This document shows positions 50,468 to 58,304 of a DNA stretch of 64,000 nt, piece after piece. The translations under genes and the position numbers were made by a program. Positions within the stretch are counted from its first letter, which is position 1. Each line of letters begins with the position of its first letter. This stretch comes from Candidatus Epilinea brevis. GTDB lineage: Bacteria; Chloroflexota; Anaerolineae; Epilineales; Epilineaceae. The stretch is from the NCBI GenBank assembly GCA_016710785.1, contig JADJUE010000003.1, positions 62,001 through 126,000 of the forward strand. The letters are read 5' to 3'. Below the pieces are notes generated by a model. The model had not been told where the DNA came from. It worked only from the letters and a program-made list of their open reading frames with translations, and did not search any database.

Positions 50468-51934
50468 CTAGACCGCGGGCTCCATGACGAACTTGTCGAC
50501 GCGGTAGCGCAGCTCATCACGGGTGAGACCCAACAGGCGGGCCGCGGCGCTCTGGTTGCCCGCGGTGCGGCTCAGCGCCTGGGACACCCAGTCCCGCTCC
50601 CATTGCGCGATCGTGGCCTTCATATCGAAGCCGCTCGCCGGAATGGCTCCGGGTAGAACCAGCGATGGCCCATCTGCCGGTGTGTCCGCCAACTGCGGCG
50701 CTGCCTTCGGCGCCGGGGACATGCCGGCCGCGCTCGCGCTGCGCTCCTCGTCCTGGTTGGCGTTGAGGAGCTCTGCCGGCAGATGCGGCAGGTCGATCCG
50801 CTCCTCGCCCGTGGCGAAGATCATCGCCCGCTCCACCGTGTTGCGCAGCTGGCGGATGTTGCCGGGCCAGCTGTAGCGGCACATGGCCCACAACGCCGTC
50901 TCGGTGATGCCGGTCACCGAACTACCCGTCTTGGCCCGCAGCTCGCCGATGAACTTCTGGATGAAGAAGGGGATGTCCACCACCCGCTCCCGAAGCGGGG
51001 GCAGGTCTACGGTCATGACGCAAAGCCGGTAGTAGAGGTCATCACGGAACTCGCCCTTCTCGATGGCTTCGCGCAGGCTGCGGTTGGTGGCTGAGACCAC
51101 CCGCACGTTGACGCTCAGCTCCAGTTGGCCGCCGACGCGCCGGAAGGTGAACTCCTGCAAAGCCCTCAGCAGCTTGGCCTGCATCTCCAGCGACATGGTG
51201 GCCACTTCATCCAGGAAGAGGGTGCCGCCATGCGCCAGCTCGAGCATGCCCTTGCGGCGGTCGACCGCCCCGGTGAAGCTGCCTTTTTCATGGCCGAAGA
51301 CCTCACTCTCCAGCAGTTGGGCAGGCACCGCCGCGCAGTTGATGGCGATGAAGGGGCCCTTGGCCCGCTCAGAGCAATCGTGCAAGGCCCGCGCAACCGC
51401 CTCCTTTCCCGTCCCGCTCTCACCCTGGATGAGGATGCCGGCGTCGGTGGGGGCGAAGCGTTTCACCGTATGCTCGGTCTGGCGCATGCGGGTCGTCTCC
51501 CCGATATCCCAGCCGCTCGACTCGCGCAGGCGGGCGTCGTGCAAGGCGTTGATCGCGCGCCGCGCCCGGCTGAGCTCCACCCCGCGCGCCGCCATGCGGA
51601 GCAGGTCCGAGGGCGGGACCGGTTTGACCATGTAGTCGTAGGCGCCGCGGCGGATCAGTTCCACGGCGCTGGCCGCCGTGTCGGTGGAGGTGGCGACGAT
51701 CACCGGCACCTCCGGCGCCAGTTCGCGCAGTTGGTCCAGAAGGTCGCGTCCATCGCCGTCACCGAGGCACAGATCGATGAAGGCCAGGTCGAAGACCCGG
51801 CTCTCGACGAGCCGGCGGGCAGCTGCCAGGCCGTCCGCCTCCAGGACATCGTAGCCGTTGGCACGCAGCGAGCGCACCATGAAGTCGCGGGTCAGGGCAT
51901 TGTCTTCGGCGACAAGGACGGTGGGGGTCGTCAT
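50468..51934 (-). CDS. NtrC-family sigma54-dependent response regulator
   Basis: 488 aa from the ATG at 51934 (AGGAGCG upstream). The receiver domain (1-120) has phospho-acceptor Asp54 (FIDLCL) and Lys104 (MVKP). The AAA+ domain has Walker A GESGTGKE (171-178), the sigma54-contact loop GSFTGA (218-223), where Ser replaces the usual Ala, Walker B LFLDE (239-243) and WPGNIRQL (356-363). A Fis-type helix-turn-helix lies at 455-485 (NQSAAARLLGLTRDELRYRV). It would convert RNAP-sigma54 closed complexes to open ones. The consensus -24/-12 promoter 193 nt downstream of its stop is the obvious target. The partner kinase is encoded just upstream. Confidence 0.95.
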   Translation of the reverse strand: MTTPTVLVAEDNALTRDFMVRSLRANGYDVLEADGLAAARRLVESRVFDLAFIDLCLGDGDGRDLLDQLRELAPEVPVIVATSTDTAASAVELIRRGAYDYMVKPVPPSDLLRMAARGVELSRARRAINALHDARLRESSGWDIGETTRMRQTEHTVKRFAPTDAGILIQGESGTGKEAVARALHDCSERAKGPFIAINCAAVPAQLLESEVFGHEKGSFTGAVDRRKGMLELAHGGTLFLDEVATMSLEMQAKLLRALQEFTFRRVGGQLELSVNVRVVSATNRSLREAIEKGEFRDDLYYRLCVMTVDLPPLRERVVDIPFFIQKFIGELRAKTGSSVTGITETALWAMCRYSWPGNIRQLRNTVERAMIFATGEERIDLPHLPAELLNANQDEERSASAAGMSPAPKAAPQLADTPADGPSLVLPGAIPASGFDMKATIAQWERDWVSQALSRTAGNQSAAARLLGLTRDELRYRVDKFVMEPAV

Positions 51935-52016
51935 GTTTCGCTCCTGGGGGACATGGGGCCGCTCCCCTGGGCGGGGTGGGCGGCGACGGCAACGGACGAA
52001 CGGGAACGCGTCGCGG

Positions 52017-53459
52017 CTACTCGCGCAGGGCGGGCAGCCACAGATGAAAGCTGGTCCCTTGACCAGGCATGCTGTCGAAATCGATGTGCCCGCCGTGGTC
52101 CAGGGCCACGCGGCGAGCGATGGCCAGGCCCAAACCGGTCCCGCCACGCTTGTTGGTGACGAAGAGGTCGAAGACCAGGGGTTGTTTCTCCACCTGGATG
52201 CCCACCCCGGTGTCGCGGATCGAGATGAGCACACCCGGGCGACCGCGAGCCTCCCGACGGGTGCTGACAGTCACCCGCCCTTCGGCGGGCGTGGCGTCCA
52301 GGGCATTGTCGATCAGGTTGCTCAGGCCGCGGTCCAAACTGCACAGGTCCGCCAGGGCATGCTCGCCGGAACCCAGCTCCAGGACCAGGAGGACTGACTT
52401 GTGGGCCGCGCGATCGCGAAAGCGTTCGGCCACTTCGAGGACCACGGTGTCGATGTCCAGCTCCACCCGCTCCAGATCTCCTGGCCGGGACATCCACAGG
52501 ACATCATGAGCGATGCGGGCGGCCCGCTCGTTTTCGCGAAGCACGCGGGTCACCGTCTCCTGCATGCTGCTGTCCGCGCCCAAGTCCTGGGCCAGGGTCT
52601 GAAGTCCGTAATTGACTGCCGACAGTGAGTCTCGCACGTCGTGGGCAACCAGGGAGACCAGCTGCGACTGCATCCGCAGGCGCTCCATGCCGGCGAGATC
52701 GCGATGGGCGCTCATGACCACCGCATAACCGCTGCCCGGGCGGTTGCCAGCCATCCACTCCACGACCACCTGGCGGTTGTCGTTCGTGCATGCGGCCAGG
52801 ACCGACTGCGGCTGATGCCGTTGGCGTGCCTGCACGAAAGCCGCCCGCGCCGGCTCCGACATGGCGAAGACATCCTCGATCCGCTGGTGCCTCAGCGTCG
52901 CCAGCGGCTGGTCCAACAGACGCTCCAGCGCCGGGGTGGCGTCGGTGATCGAGCCGTCGGCCTCCACCTCCAGCGCCGCGGCCCCGGCGACGTTGAGCGC
53001 CTGCATCACGGTCGTGCCCTCGGCGGTCGGCGGGTGGGGCTGCGCGACCAGCGCGGTTGGCAGCGGCAACACCTGATCTTCAGACGCTGGCTGTAGCAGG
53101 AACCACAGGACCCCACGGCGGTGGTCAAAGCAGACCTGCAGCCGGGCGGCACAAGGCTCGCCGCCGGCCATGCAGAGGAGCGCATCCATCCCGGCCTTGC
53201 CGTTCAAGATGCTCCGTGCGCAGGTCCGCTCGACGGCGGCGACCGTTTCTGGGGCGAAGGCGCGTTGCCAGGGGGCGCCGAGCAGCACCGCTTCCGTCCA
53301 CCCCGACCACGCGCAAAGGCTGGCGGAGGCAGCTTGGATACGCCGGTCCCCCTGGCCGATCTTCAGCCATGGGTGGTCAGCGTTCGCCCAGGGAACGTCA
53401 GTGTCAGGGCTATCGATTGACGGGAGGCCGGGCGGTGGCATGGTGGGGAAAGCCTCCAT
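52017..53459 (-). CDS. Cytosolic PAS-containing histidine kinase
   Basis: 480 aa without membrane segments or signal peptide. Two PAS-like regions lie at about 25-125 and 155-255. The phospho-acceptor His273 is in SLVAHDVRDSLS. The HATPase_c domain has SNLIDNALDA, DTGVGI and GGTGLGLAIA. It would phosphorylate the sigma54 activator encoded 82 nt downstream. An intracellular stimulus (redox, ligand or damage) is likelier than an external one. The ATG at 53441 with GGAGG 10 nt upstream is an alternative start. Confidence 0.93.
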   Translation of the reverse strand: MEAFPTMPPPGLPSIDSPDTDVPWANADHPWLKIGQGDRRIQAASASLCAWSGWTEAVLLGAPWQRAFAPETVAAVERTCARSILNGKAGMDALLCMAGGEPCAARLQVCFDHRRGVLWFLLQPASEDQVLPLPTALVAQPHPPTAEGTTVMQALNVAGAAALEVEADGSITDATPALERLLDQPLATLRHQRIEDVFAMSEPARAAFVQARQRHQPQSVLAACTNDNRQVVVEWMAGNRPGSGYAVVMSAHRDLAGMERLRMQSQLVSLVAHDVRDSLSAVNYGLQTLAQDLGADSSMQETVTRVLRENERAARIAHDVLWMSRPGDLERVELDIDTVVLEVAERFRDRAAHKSVLLVLELGSGEHALADLCSLDRGLSNLIDNALDATPAEGRVTVSTRREARGRPGVLISIRDTGVGIQVEKQPLVFDLFVTNKRGGTGLGLAIARRVALDHGGHIDFDSMPGQGTSFHLWLPALRE

Positions 53460-53896
53460 CCTCCAGCTTCAGTCATGGGTAAGCGACGGTACGCTTGTAT
53501 CTGGAGAAACCACGGCACGGCGAACTCCCAATCCCGTGATGGGTGGGAGACACGACCGCGTCGCCAAAGTCCTGCTGGGCATGCATGGACCTTGTCACCA
53601 GGCTGCGGAACCTGATCGGTTCGCTGGAGCTACCGGTGCGAAAACGCAGTCAGCAGCCAGTCCGTGGATAATTCCCCAGATTATGGAGACAAAATGATGT
53701 CGGTGCCAGCTTCAACCGATCCGAACCAATGCAGCACCAAAAAGGCGGCTGTCCGTGGCATAGACAAGCACAAACATATGGTCTCCGTTCGCAAACGGCA
53801 ACAATTCGTGCAATCGCGTGTGATTGGCGCCGCCTTGCTGCGCCGCGAGGCATCCGCGTCCCAGAACCCGCTCAACGCCATGCTATCGTTGGTGGC
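53460..53896. other. Divergent intergenic region
   Basis: 437 nt between the histidine kinase and a rightward membrane-protein gene. It is somewhat AT-richer than its surroundings. Small frames here look random. It should contain the promoters of the two divergent units, but none matches consensus well. Confidence 0.4.
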
Positions 53897-54652
53897 ATGC
53901 CGACCATCCTCTTGGCTCCCGATCTGGTCGCCCGCGGGATCGACACGCAGCCATTGCAGTCCCTTCGGGACCATGGCCTGAGTCTGGTGCTTCCGGAACC
54001 GGGCAGCGCACCGCTCGCCGGCGGACCGGGAACGCCCCCAGCCTCAGCAGCCGACCCGGCTTCCGTCGTCGACCTGGTGTCGTTTGCCGAACTGCTGCGC
54101 CGGCATCCGTCTCCCGTGTTCTACCTCAGTGGCGAGTGGACTGCGGTGCAGGTGGCCGAGAGCCTGGGCGCCAGGCCGATCCTCATCCTGAACGGTCGAA
54201 CGGTGGACGACGTGGTGGGCGAGGCAGAAGCCGAATCCAAGACCATCCCCATCGCCGCCGATCTGACGATAGCCGGCCGCTACCTGGACGCCGAGTTGAC
54301 GGAGTTGGCGCGGCTGGGCCCCTTCCGCTTCGCCCAGCCACCTTTGGCTGTGGCACCCAGCCGGCCTCCCGCACTCAGCCGCAGCGAATTGAGCCGGCTC
54401 TTCGCCCTCATCGTGCTGGCCGGGCTGACCTTCGCCTTGGGTCTGGCCTATCTGTTGCAGGAGGCCTACCAGTCCATCGCCTTTCCCAAGGCCCTGCAGT
54501 GGCCGGTGCGTTTCCTCACCCTGCAATGGATCCCGCAGACGCTCCGGGGCCTGATGTTCCTGCTGATCGGCATGGCCATCGGGTTCGCCGTCACGCGGCT
54601 GTTGAGCCGCCTGAGCCGCCTGAGCCGCCTGGGCCGCGCCCGACAGTCCTGA
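53897..54652 (+). CDS. Membrane protein with soluble N-terminal alpha/beta domain, unknown
   Basis: 251 aa from the ATG at 53897 (MPTILLAPDLVARGI). The first ~155 residues look like a Rossmann-type domain (VFYLSGEWTAVQVAESLGAR, PILILNGRTVDDVV), remotely like the end of a HAD-type phosphatase but lacking a recognisable DxD site. Two membrane helices follow (~168-187 LIVLAGLTFALGLAYLL; ~218-236 LMFLLIGMAIGFAVTRLL). The tail LSRLSRLSRLGR is encoded by three near-perfect 9-nt repeats. Likely a two-gene unit with the next gene (18 nt gap). Confidence 0.65.
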   Translation: MPTILLAPDLVARGIDTQPLQSLRDHGLSLVLPEPGSAPLAGGPGTPPASAADPASVVDLVSFAELLRRHPSPVFYLSGEWTAVQVAESLGARPILILNGRTVDDVVGEAEAESKTIPIAADLTIAGRYLDAELTELARLGPFRFAQPPLAVAPSRPPALSRSELSRLFALIVLAGLTFALGLAYLLQEAYQSIAFPKALQWPVRFLTLQWIPQTLRGLMFLLIGMAIGFAVTRLLSRLSRLSRLGRARQS

Positions 54653-54670
54653 GCGACGAACCGAGTATCC

Positions 54671-55195
54671 GTGGGCGAGCGGCTCACCTGGCGCATCGAG
54701 CGTGACCCTTATCTGGAGGCTTCCAGCGCGCCTGATCCTGCCCGCCCGCCCGAGGCCCGCCGTGCGTACGGGCCTCGTTGGCGCGGCTACACGCTGCTGC
54801 TGCTGCTGGCCGCGGCAACAGGCTTCGGTATCGGTCGCTGGGCCGAGACGGATGGCCGGATCTGGGCAGCGGTGCAGAGCACCCTGGCCCTGGCGCAGCT
54901 GGCGATCGAGCGCCAGGATCGAGACCTGCTGAGCCGCACCCTTCACCCGCTGAGCGACCCGCGCTGGCGTGAGGAGGAGATCACCCGCCAACTGGGGCTG
55001 TCGCGGGCTCCCGGCCCCGATGACCTGCTCGACATCGGACCGACCCGTTCTGACCTGATGCAGGTCAGGATCAGGGTGACTGACGGCAACGGGGCCGTCC
55101 AGGATGAGCTGCGGCTCTACCGCCGCCAGGGAGATCGCTGGCTGCAGTCGGCCCCGATTCAACTCGGGGACAGATCCTCGGGGCCGCAGCCGTAG
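54671..55195 (+). CDS. Single-pass membrane protein, unknown
   Basis: 174 aa, GTG start. A 36-residue polar N-terminus precedes one membrane helix (YTLLLLLAAATGFGIGRWA, ~40-58). A ~115-residue soluble domain with charged helices (LAIERQDRDLLSRTL) and a beta end (RIRVTDGNGAVQDELRLYRR) follows. It is similar in plan to small anchored NTF2-like proteins, but no signature is certain. Its last 37 nt overlap the convergent alkyltransferase-like gene. Confidence 0.65.
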   Translation: MGERLTWRIERDPYLEASSAPDPARPPEARRAYGPRWRGYTLLLLLAAATGFGIGRWAETDGRIWAAVQSTLALAQLAIERQDRDLLSRTLHPLSDPRWREEEITRQLGLSRAPGPDDLLDIGPTRSDLMQVRIRVTDGNGAVQDELRLYRRQGDRWLQSAPIQLGDRSSGPQP

Positions 55196-55512
55196 ACATG
55201 CAAGTCCACGCGGAAGTCTCGGTCGACCCGCACCCCCTCCACCTCCAGCCGGGCCTGCTGTTCCTCCGCGGCACCGGGATGACGGCTGATGGTGATTCGC
55301 CCCTGACTGTTGATCACCCGCCACCAAGGCACCTCGTCCTCGCGCGACGATGGCAGACCGTGCAGCGCCCAGCCCACCATCCGCGCCGCGCCGCGGTGGC
55401 CGGTGACCAGGGCGGCGATGGCCGCATAGCTGGTCACCCTGCCGTGAGGTACCCGCCCCACAGCCTGGTAGACCCGCTCGAACAGGCCCTCCGTCCCGCC
55501 GTCGACGCTCAT
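55159..55512 (-). CDS. Alkyltransferase-like protein (MGMT fold, no acceptor Cys)
   Basis: 117 aa. It matches the DNA-binding domain of O6-alkylguanine-DNA alkyltransferase: YQAVGRVPHGRVTSYAAIA, GAARMVGWALHGLP and VPWWRVINSQGRIT. Where MGMT has the acceptor Cys in PCHRV, this protein reads PWWRV, which defines alkyltransferase-like (ATL) proteins that bind alkylated bases and recruit nucleotide excision repair. Start overlaps the stop of the upstream glycosyltransferase. Confidence 0.9.
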   Translation of the reverse strand: MSVDGGTEGLFERVYQAVGRVPHGRVTSYAAIAALVTGHRGAARMVGWALHGLPSSREDEVPWWRVINSQGRITISRHPGAAEEQQARLEVEGVRVDRDFRVDLHVYGCGPEDLSPS

Positions 55513-56573
55513 GGCCTATTGCTCCCGGCAACCCCGGAGGCGGAGCCCGGCGCTCCCCGACCGCTCAGGTGCCGGTAGCGGGCGAGCACCTTCCAGGGCG
55601 GATCGAAGGGCTCCATGGCCGCCCGCAGCTGCCGCCATGCAACACGTCTCCGGGCCTGGATGGCCCGCCGTTTGGCCCACATGGGGCCGATGCGCCGCCA
55701 GGCCTCCAAGCGACCGGCCAGGGCCGCGGTCTGCCCTTGGAAGAGCAGGCGGTAGGGGGCGCTGGCCAGGTCATAGGCCAGGATGAGCGGCGACCAGGCC
55801 AGGAGCGGCCAGAGAGGATAGTTCTTGATCACCGACCACACCTTGTTGCGCCCCAGCAGCCGGTTCTTGAAGGGCGAACCTTCCCCGGAAGAGGCGCTCT
55901 GGTGGTGCAGCACCCGGGCATCCGGCGCGTACACCGACTCCCAACCATCCAGCCTGAGGCGCCAGGCCAGGTCGACGTCCTCCAGGTACATGAAGAAGTC
56001 CTCGTCGAAGTAGGCAGGCCGTCCATCCGGACCCTGCTCGGCCACCGCCTCCAGCGCCGATCGACGGTACAGGGCGGCCCCCGCCGAGGCGCCGAATACC
56101 CGCGCCGCGGCGTCGCCGGCAGCTGCTGGCGCGCCTCCCAGCCGGTCCCAGGCGATGCCTGTAGGATCCACGGCGATGCCCGTGGAGTTCAACATCTCCG
56201 GTTGGTCCATGAAGCACATGCGGCTGGCGACGCTTCCGATGCGCGCATCCGCTTCGGCGGCGGCAACCAGAGCCCCCAGCCAGCCCGGGTCGGGAATGGT
56301 GTCGTTGTTGAGCAGAGCGATCCAGGGCGCGGTCGTGGTCCGTATCGCGTGGTTGTTGCCCGCCGCGAACCCCAGGTTGCCGCCCAGATCCAATGCCCGA
56401 ACGTTTGGCCAGGCCGCGGCGAGCCAGGCCAACGACCCGTCAGTGGACCCGTTGTCGGCCACGATGACCATGAAGTCACGGTAGCGCTGCGCCGCCAGGC
56501 CCGGCAGGCAGGCTTCAAGGTGTCGCCGGCCGTTCCAGTTGACCAGGATGACCGCGACCCGCGAGCCGTTCAT
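55509..56573 (-). CDS. Glycosyltransferase family 2 (rhamnosyltransferase-like)
   Basis: 354 aa, GT-A fold. The N-terminal VAVILVNWNGRRHLEACLPGL, DNGSTDGS and LLNNDTIPDPGWL give the nucleotide-sugar site, and FFMYLEDVDLAWRLRLDGW the catalytic-base region. The C-terminal ~90 residues are basic with a hydrophobic stretch (LLAWSPLILAYDLASAPY), probably membrane-associated. It resembles rhamnosyl- or dTDP-sugar transferases of polysaccharide synthesis. Its start overlaps the stop of the second GT2 (ATGA); the pair acts in one pathway. Confidence 0.9.
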   Translation of the reverse strand: MNGSRVAVILVNWNGRRHLEACLPGLAAQRYRDFMVIVADNGSTDGSLAWLAAAWPNVRALDLGGNLGFAAGNNHAIRTTTAPWIALLNNDTIPDPGWLGALVAAAEADARIGSVASRMCFMDQPEMLNSTGIAVDPTGIAWDRLGGAPAAAGDAAARVFGASAGAALYRRSALEAVAEQGPDGRPAYFDEDFFMYLEDVDLAWRLRLDGWESVYAPDARVLHHQSASSGEGSPFKNRLLGRNKVWSVIKNYPLWPLLAWSPLILAYDLASAPYRLLFQGQTAALAGRLEAWRRIGPMWAKRRAIQARRRVAWRQLRAAMEPFDPPWKVLARYRHLSGRGAPGSASGVAGSNRP

Positions 56574-57811
56574 GATACCGTGGCCTCGCGATGGTCATCG
56601 CGCGCGGAGCCGGCGCGGAGGATCCGACGTCCGACCAGGCGAGCGCCGAGGGAGGGAGGCGGCAGGACGCCGAAGAAGCGCTCCAACCCGAAGCAGTCCA
56701 CCGCCTCCCGCAGCCAGACTTCGGCCGTCGCTGTGCCCGGAACCGGCGCATACGGCAGGCCCAGCATCGGCAGGATCTCGCTATCCGGGCGATGCCTCAG
56801 ACGCTGCACCTGAGCGCGCTGACCTGCCAACTCCGGCCAATCCAGCCCCAGAGGGGCGAGTGGCGCCCATCCGGTCCAGTCCCCGCGGGGCAACGGCAGT
56901 TCTGTCGCCGGTGCCCTCTCCTGGGCGGCGCGGATGAGTGCCAGGGCTTGAGCCATGGGCCGTGGCGCGGCCCGGAGAGAAGCCAGACTGAGGGCCGCGG
57001 GCAGGGTCTCCTCCAACGCATCATCGGCCAGGTTACGGACCAAGGTGGCCAGGGCGTTACGCTCATGCAAGCGAGCCCGGCGGCCGGTAGAGAGGGCCGC
57101 CGCGGTGCCGTGATGGCGGTGCAGGACCGTGGCCTGTGGGACATGCCGCACCTGATGACCGGCCAGCCACAGGCGCCAGCCAAGATCCACATCCTCATAG
57201 TAGGCAAAGTAACCGGCAGCGAATCCGCCGAGATCCAGGAAGAGGGCCCGCGGAACGAAGAGGGCCGCGCCGCAGGCAAAGAGCGTAGGGCGATCGGCCT
57301 GGACCTCGGACCCCGGTCGCCGGCCGACGCCCAGCGCGTGGCCGTGCCCGGTCAGGGATGCGCCGCCACCGTCGAAGTCGATGCGCCGAGCCTCCCAGTC
57401 CAACAGCCGGGCGCCGCAGCAGACCGATCCAGGAGCATGCCCCGCCACCACGGCATGCAATTCGAGCAGCAGCCCCGGAGACACGCGGGTATCGTTGTTG
57501 AGGAAAAGCAGGCCTGCCGCATCGGCAAAGGCCGCGGCAGCCCGGTTGTTGCCCTCGGCAAAGCCCAGGTTGCTGCCCAGGAAGAGACGCCGGACCCGCG
57601 GATACCGCCCCGCCAACCATTCCATCGAGCCGTCCTGAGAGCCGTTGTCGGCTACCATGACCGCCTCCGGACCCGCCAACCCCGCCAAGGCCAGGACGGA
57701 GGGCAGACCCGCCTCCAGATGCGCGCGCCCATTATGGTTGAGGATGATGACGCCTGTTTGCTCCAGGGTCTTGGGGGCGATTCGCTCCGACCGATCCGTT
57801 TCTACCGGCAT
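56570..57811 (-). CDS. Glycosyltransferase family 2
   Basis: 413 aa from the ATG at 57811, with AAGGGAAAGG upstream; the longer open frame is not convincing. GT-A motifs are TGVIILNHNGRAHLEAGL, VMVADNGSQDGS, LFLNNDTRVSPG and YFAYYEDVDLGWRLWLAGH. About 130 residues beyond the catalytic domain have a conserved-looking end (REAVDCFGLERFFGVLPPPSL). Paralogous to the next gene and translationally coupled to it. Probably decorates a cell-surface glycan; substrate not readable. Confidence 0.9.
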   Translation of the reverse strand: MPVETDRSERIAPKTLEQTGVIILNHNGRAHLEAGLPSVLALAGLAGPEAVMVADNGSQDGSMEWLAGRYPRVRRLFLGSNLGFAEGNNRAAAAFADAAGLLFLNNDTRVSPGLLLELHAVVAGHAPGSVCCGARLLDWEARRIDFDGGGASLTGHGHALGVGRRPGSEVQADRPTLFACGAALFVPRALFLDLGGFAAGYFAYYEDVDLGWRLWLAGHQVRHVPQATVLHRHHGTAAALSTGRRARLHERNALATLVRNLADDALEETLPAALSLASLRAAPRPMAQALALIRAAQERAPATELPLPRGDWTGWAPLAPLGLDWPELAGQRAQVQRLRHRPDSEILPMLGLPYAPVPGTATAEVWLREAVDCFGLERFFGVLPPPSLGARLVGRRILRAGSARDDHREATVS

Positions 57812-58304
57812 GGCCTTTCCCTTATGAGTCGCGCATGTGCGGCAAGCACACCCGCCAGAGCATGAAACTGCGGCAGGAGCGCGGCGCAATTTCATAGCAG
57901 CGCAGGTCTCCGCTGCAGGCAAGTATACCCGCCTGCATCCGCAGCGAAGGCAGCGGCAAGCGGCTCGCCCGAAGGCCTTGCATGACTTCGATGGCCATTT
58001 CACGGGACTGTCCGGTCGTTCCCGCAGCCTGCTCAAGGCAGGCGTGGGCCCGTACAATTGGGTCGAAGCGCATGGAATCTGCCGGTGTTCTTCCGCCCTG
58101 TCGGACTAGGCAAGCCCAGTGTTTAATGTTATACTAACGCAACGTAACAATAACAAGGTGCCGGGTCCTCACGCTTCGGGTGCGTGAGCCGGCTCCCGCT
58201 CGGCCCGCAGGTCGTTCCGCCGCCATGCCCCGCGGTGCGTCGATCCTGTGCCGCGCCTCGTTCCCCGTTGACTCTTGTCCGTCAAGTTGCCGCAGGAGCT
58301 GATC
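57812..58304. other. Intergenic region before the giant surface protein
   Basis: 493 nt between divergent genes. It contains a TATACT (58130-58135) that could be a -10 box for the rightward gene, without a good -35, in an AT-rich patch (TTTAATGTTATACTAACG), and the hairpin listed separately. No gene is supported. Confidence 0.45.
58160..58193 (+). promoter_or_regulatory. Structured 5' leader hairpin of the giant surface protein
   Basis: GCCGG and CCGGC (58160-58164, 58189-58193) enclose CTCACGC/GCGTGAG (58168-58174, 58182-58188) around TTCGGGT. It sits about 110 nt before the ATG and about 25 nt after the possible -10 box, so it would be near the 5' end of the mRNA. It could stabilise or regulate the message. 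Confidence 0.45.
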
